From Candidatus Nitrotoga sp. M5 (GTDB lineage Bacteria > Pseudomonadota > Gammaproteobacteria > Burkholderiales > Gallionellaceae): a stretch of DNA of 64,000 nt. The notes below the pieces were generated by a model. The model ran no database searches. It was given only the letters and a program-made list of their open reading frames with translations, and was not told the origin of the DNA. Of this stretch, positions 63,162 to 64,000 are shown piece by piece (positions within the stretch are counted from its first letter, which is position 1; each line of letters starts with the position of its first letter). The translations under genes were made by a program, and so were the position numbers. The DNA is taken from the NCBI RefSeq assembly GCF_927904885.1, contig NZ_CAKMNW010000006.1, forward strand, positions 1-64,000, in the 5' to 3' direction.

Positions 63162-63371
63162 CTATGGGGCGGGATCATAACCACCTGGATTCCAGGGGTT
63201 GCAACGAATCACCCGCTTTATGCTCAACCAAGTACCACGCCAAGCACCATGTTTCGTGATAACCTCGCGAGCATATTGAGAGCAACTTGGAGTAAATCGA
63301 CAGGATGGCGGCATCAGCGGACTCAATAAATATTGATATAAACTTATCAACCTGATTAATAGCTGCCGCAT
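63162..63371 (-). CDS. yidD: membrane protein insertion efficiency factor YidD
   Basis: The 69-residue protein has the family pattern LIRLISLYQYLLSPLMPPSCRFTPSCSQYA, shown here in parts: YQYLLSPLMPPSCRF, PSCSQYAREVI and RCNPWNPGGYDP. It has an amphipathic N-terminus and conserved Cys. It overlaps rnpA by one base and lies 20 bases before yidC. Confidence 0.95.
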   Translation of the reverse strand: MRQLLIRLISLYQYLLSPLMPPSCRFTPSCSQYAREVITKHGAWRGTWLSIKRVIRCNPWNPGGYDPAP

Positions 63372-63730
63372 TACTTGGGGACAGATTGAAATAATTGTAA
63401 CAAGGCTATCCGTCCTTCAGCCGCAGTTTCAGAGTTAAATTGCCGCTTGGCCCGCACTACTACATCCACCGAATTTGTGATTGAGAAATTAATCCTAAAT
63501 ACATTGCGAATCACGCGCTTTGCAAAGTTTCTGGAAACTGCCTTTGGCATGCTTCTTTTGCTGACTATTACTCCAAGTCGGGAATAGCCATTCTCATTTT
63601 TTCGGATATATACTGCAAACCATTTATTAGTCAAACAGTTGGCGCGAAGCGCCAACTTAAACTCTGTCGGTTGCCTGATGCGGCGGCATGGAGGGAAAGT
63701 TTGTTTGGCCTCAAACGGCAAGGCGTGCAC
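63371..63730 (-). CDS. rnpA: ribonuclease P protein component
   Basis: The 119-residue basic protein is the protein subunit of RNase P. The family RNR region reads [17 protein letters not shown] (about residues 63-79). The N-terminus [19 protein letters not shown] is typical of betaproteobacteria. The ATG at 63730 overlaps rpmH by 20 bases; a later start is possible. It is the second gene of the leftward rpmH cluster. Confidence 0.92.
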   Translation of the reverse strand: MHALPFEAKQTFPPCRRIRQPTEFKLALRANCLTNKWFAVYIRKNENGYSRLGVIVSKRSMPKAVSRNFAKRVIRNVFRINFSITNSVDVVVRAKRQFNSETAAEGRIALLQLFQSVPK

Positions 63731-63845
63731 GGCCCTTAGCTCTTCGAGCTGCTATTACTGCTCTGCCACCTTTAGTTTTCATGCGAACCAGAAATCCATG
63801 AGTCCGCTTCCTTTTAGTGACGGATGGTTGATATGTACGTTTCAT
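63711..63845 (-). CDS. rpmH: 50S ribosomal protein L34
   Basis: This 44-residue basic protein reads [40 protein letters not shown] and LAV, an ordinary L34. An AGGGG ribosome site precedes the ATG. It is the first gene of the cluster and has a strong promoter upstream. Confidence 0.98.
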   Translation of the reverse strand: MKRTYQPSVTKRKRTHGFLVRMKTKGGRAVIAARRAKGRARLAV

Positions 63846-63887
63846 TGTTGATGCCCCTAATTAATAGTTAACACTTGATAACCCGCT

Positions 63888-63916
63888 ATTACATTATTTA
63901 TAAGGATTTATGTCAA
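63888..63916 (-). promoter_or_regulatory. sigma-70 promoter of the rpmH operon
   Basis: On the minus strand a perfect -35 TTGACA (63916-63911) and a -10 TGTAAT (63893-63888, five of six) are separated by 17 bases. The -10 lies 43 bases from the rpmH start. Confidence 0.85.
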
Positions 63917-63944
63917 GCTTATTTTATCTACGCGCAAGTGTAAA

Positions 63945-64000
63945 GTAGTAGTGCTCCCATTCTCTAAAGTGGAAATGCTCCCTGAATTTGTGTTAAGTAA
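63945..64000. other. right edge with repeated TGCTCCC, possible insertion-sequence end
   Basis: TGCTCCC occurs at 63952-63958 and 63976-63982 in the context AGTGCTCCCATTCTCT and AAATGCTCCCTGAATT. The composition differs from the AT-rich upstream DNA. I recall similar strings at ends of IS21-type elements, but no transposase is in view. Confidence 0.3.

Overview
The window is a chromosomal, origin-proximal stretch of a betaproteobacterium. Protein character and gene clusters (gatCAB next to mreBCD-mrdA-rodA-rlpA; mnmG-rsmG-parA-parB-atpIBEFHAGDC-glmU; mnmE-yidC-yidD-rnpA-rpmH) point to Nitrosomonadales, probably near Gallionellaceae. The genus is my inference and cannot be fixed from the sequence alone. 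Most genes are single-copy housekeeping genes of moderate GC. dnaN and its surroundings are clearly AT-rich, and one block (about 5.7-12.0 kb) is clearly GC-rich.

Layout. 0-4 kb: an AT-rich leader with DnaA-box-like sites, dnaN, a perfect parS site, gyrB, and a MITE-like repeat. 4.5-5.4 kb: a SPOR-domain gene and tRNA-Met with a terminator. 5.7-12.0 kb: a defence island behind the tRNA (HTH regulator, type III-like modification methylase, a RelE/ParE toxin-antitoxin pair, restriction helicase/nuclease, an unknown protein, gene scraps). 12-18.9 kb: nnrS, argS, a SPOR protein, dsbA, an SDR enzyme and an exported ATP-dependent DNA ligase. 19-30.4 kb: gatCAB diverging from the rod-shape/elongasome operon (mreBCD, mrdA, rodA, rlpA), then a DUF1566-like protein. 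30.6-36.4 kb: polA divergent from a LOG-family gene, DUF2782, thrB and a membrane protein. 37-46 kb: an Old Yellow Enzyme, a decayed gene, metK, two Kdo2-lipid A-type acyltransferases, ubiD, a zinc-independent quinone-oxidoreductase-like gene and aroC. 46-47.1 kb: a wrecked coiled-coil/GAF gene. 47.2-60.1 kb: a second parS, mnmG, rsmG, parAB, the complete F-type ATP synthase operon and glmU. 60.1-64 kb: the convergent mnmE-yidC-yidD-rnpA-rpmH cluster reading leftward.

How it fits together. ParA, ParB and the two parS sites form the chromosome partition system. RpmH/RnpA/YidD/YidC/MnmE and the ATP synthase are the usual left flank of a betaproteobacterial oriC, while dnaN-gyrB is the usual right flank. 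Here the two flanks sit at opposite ends of one 64-kb piece in an order that cannot be the simple ancestral one, and dnaA is not in the window. The other most notable observations are a PolA whose three proofreading aspartates are all substituted, an Old Yellow Enzyme with an altered active-site histidine, a toxin-antitoxin pair translationally coupled to a restriction gene, a palindromic repeat inserted in frame in the methylase, a three-member MITE-like family, and two unannotated pseudogenes.
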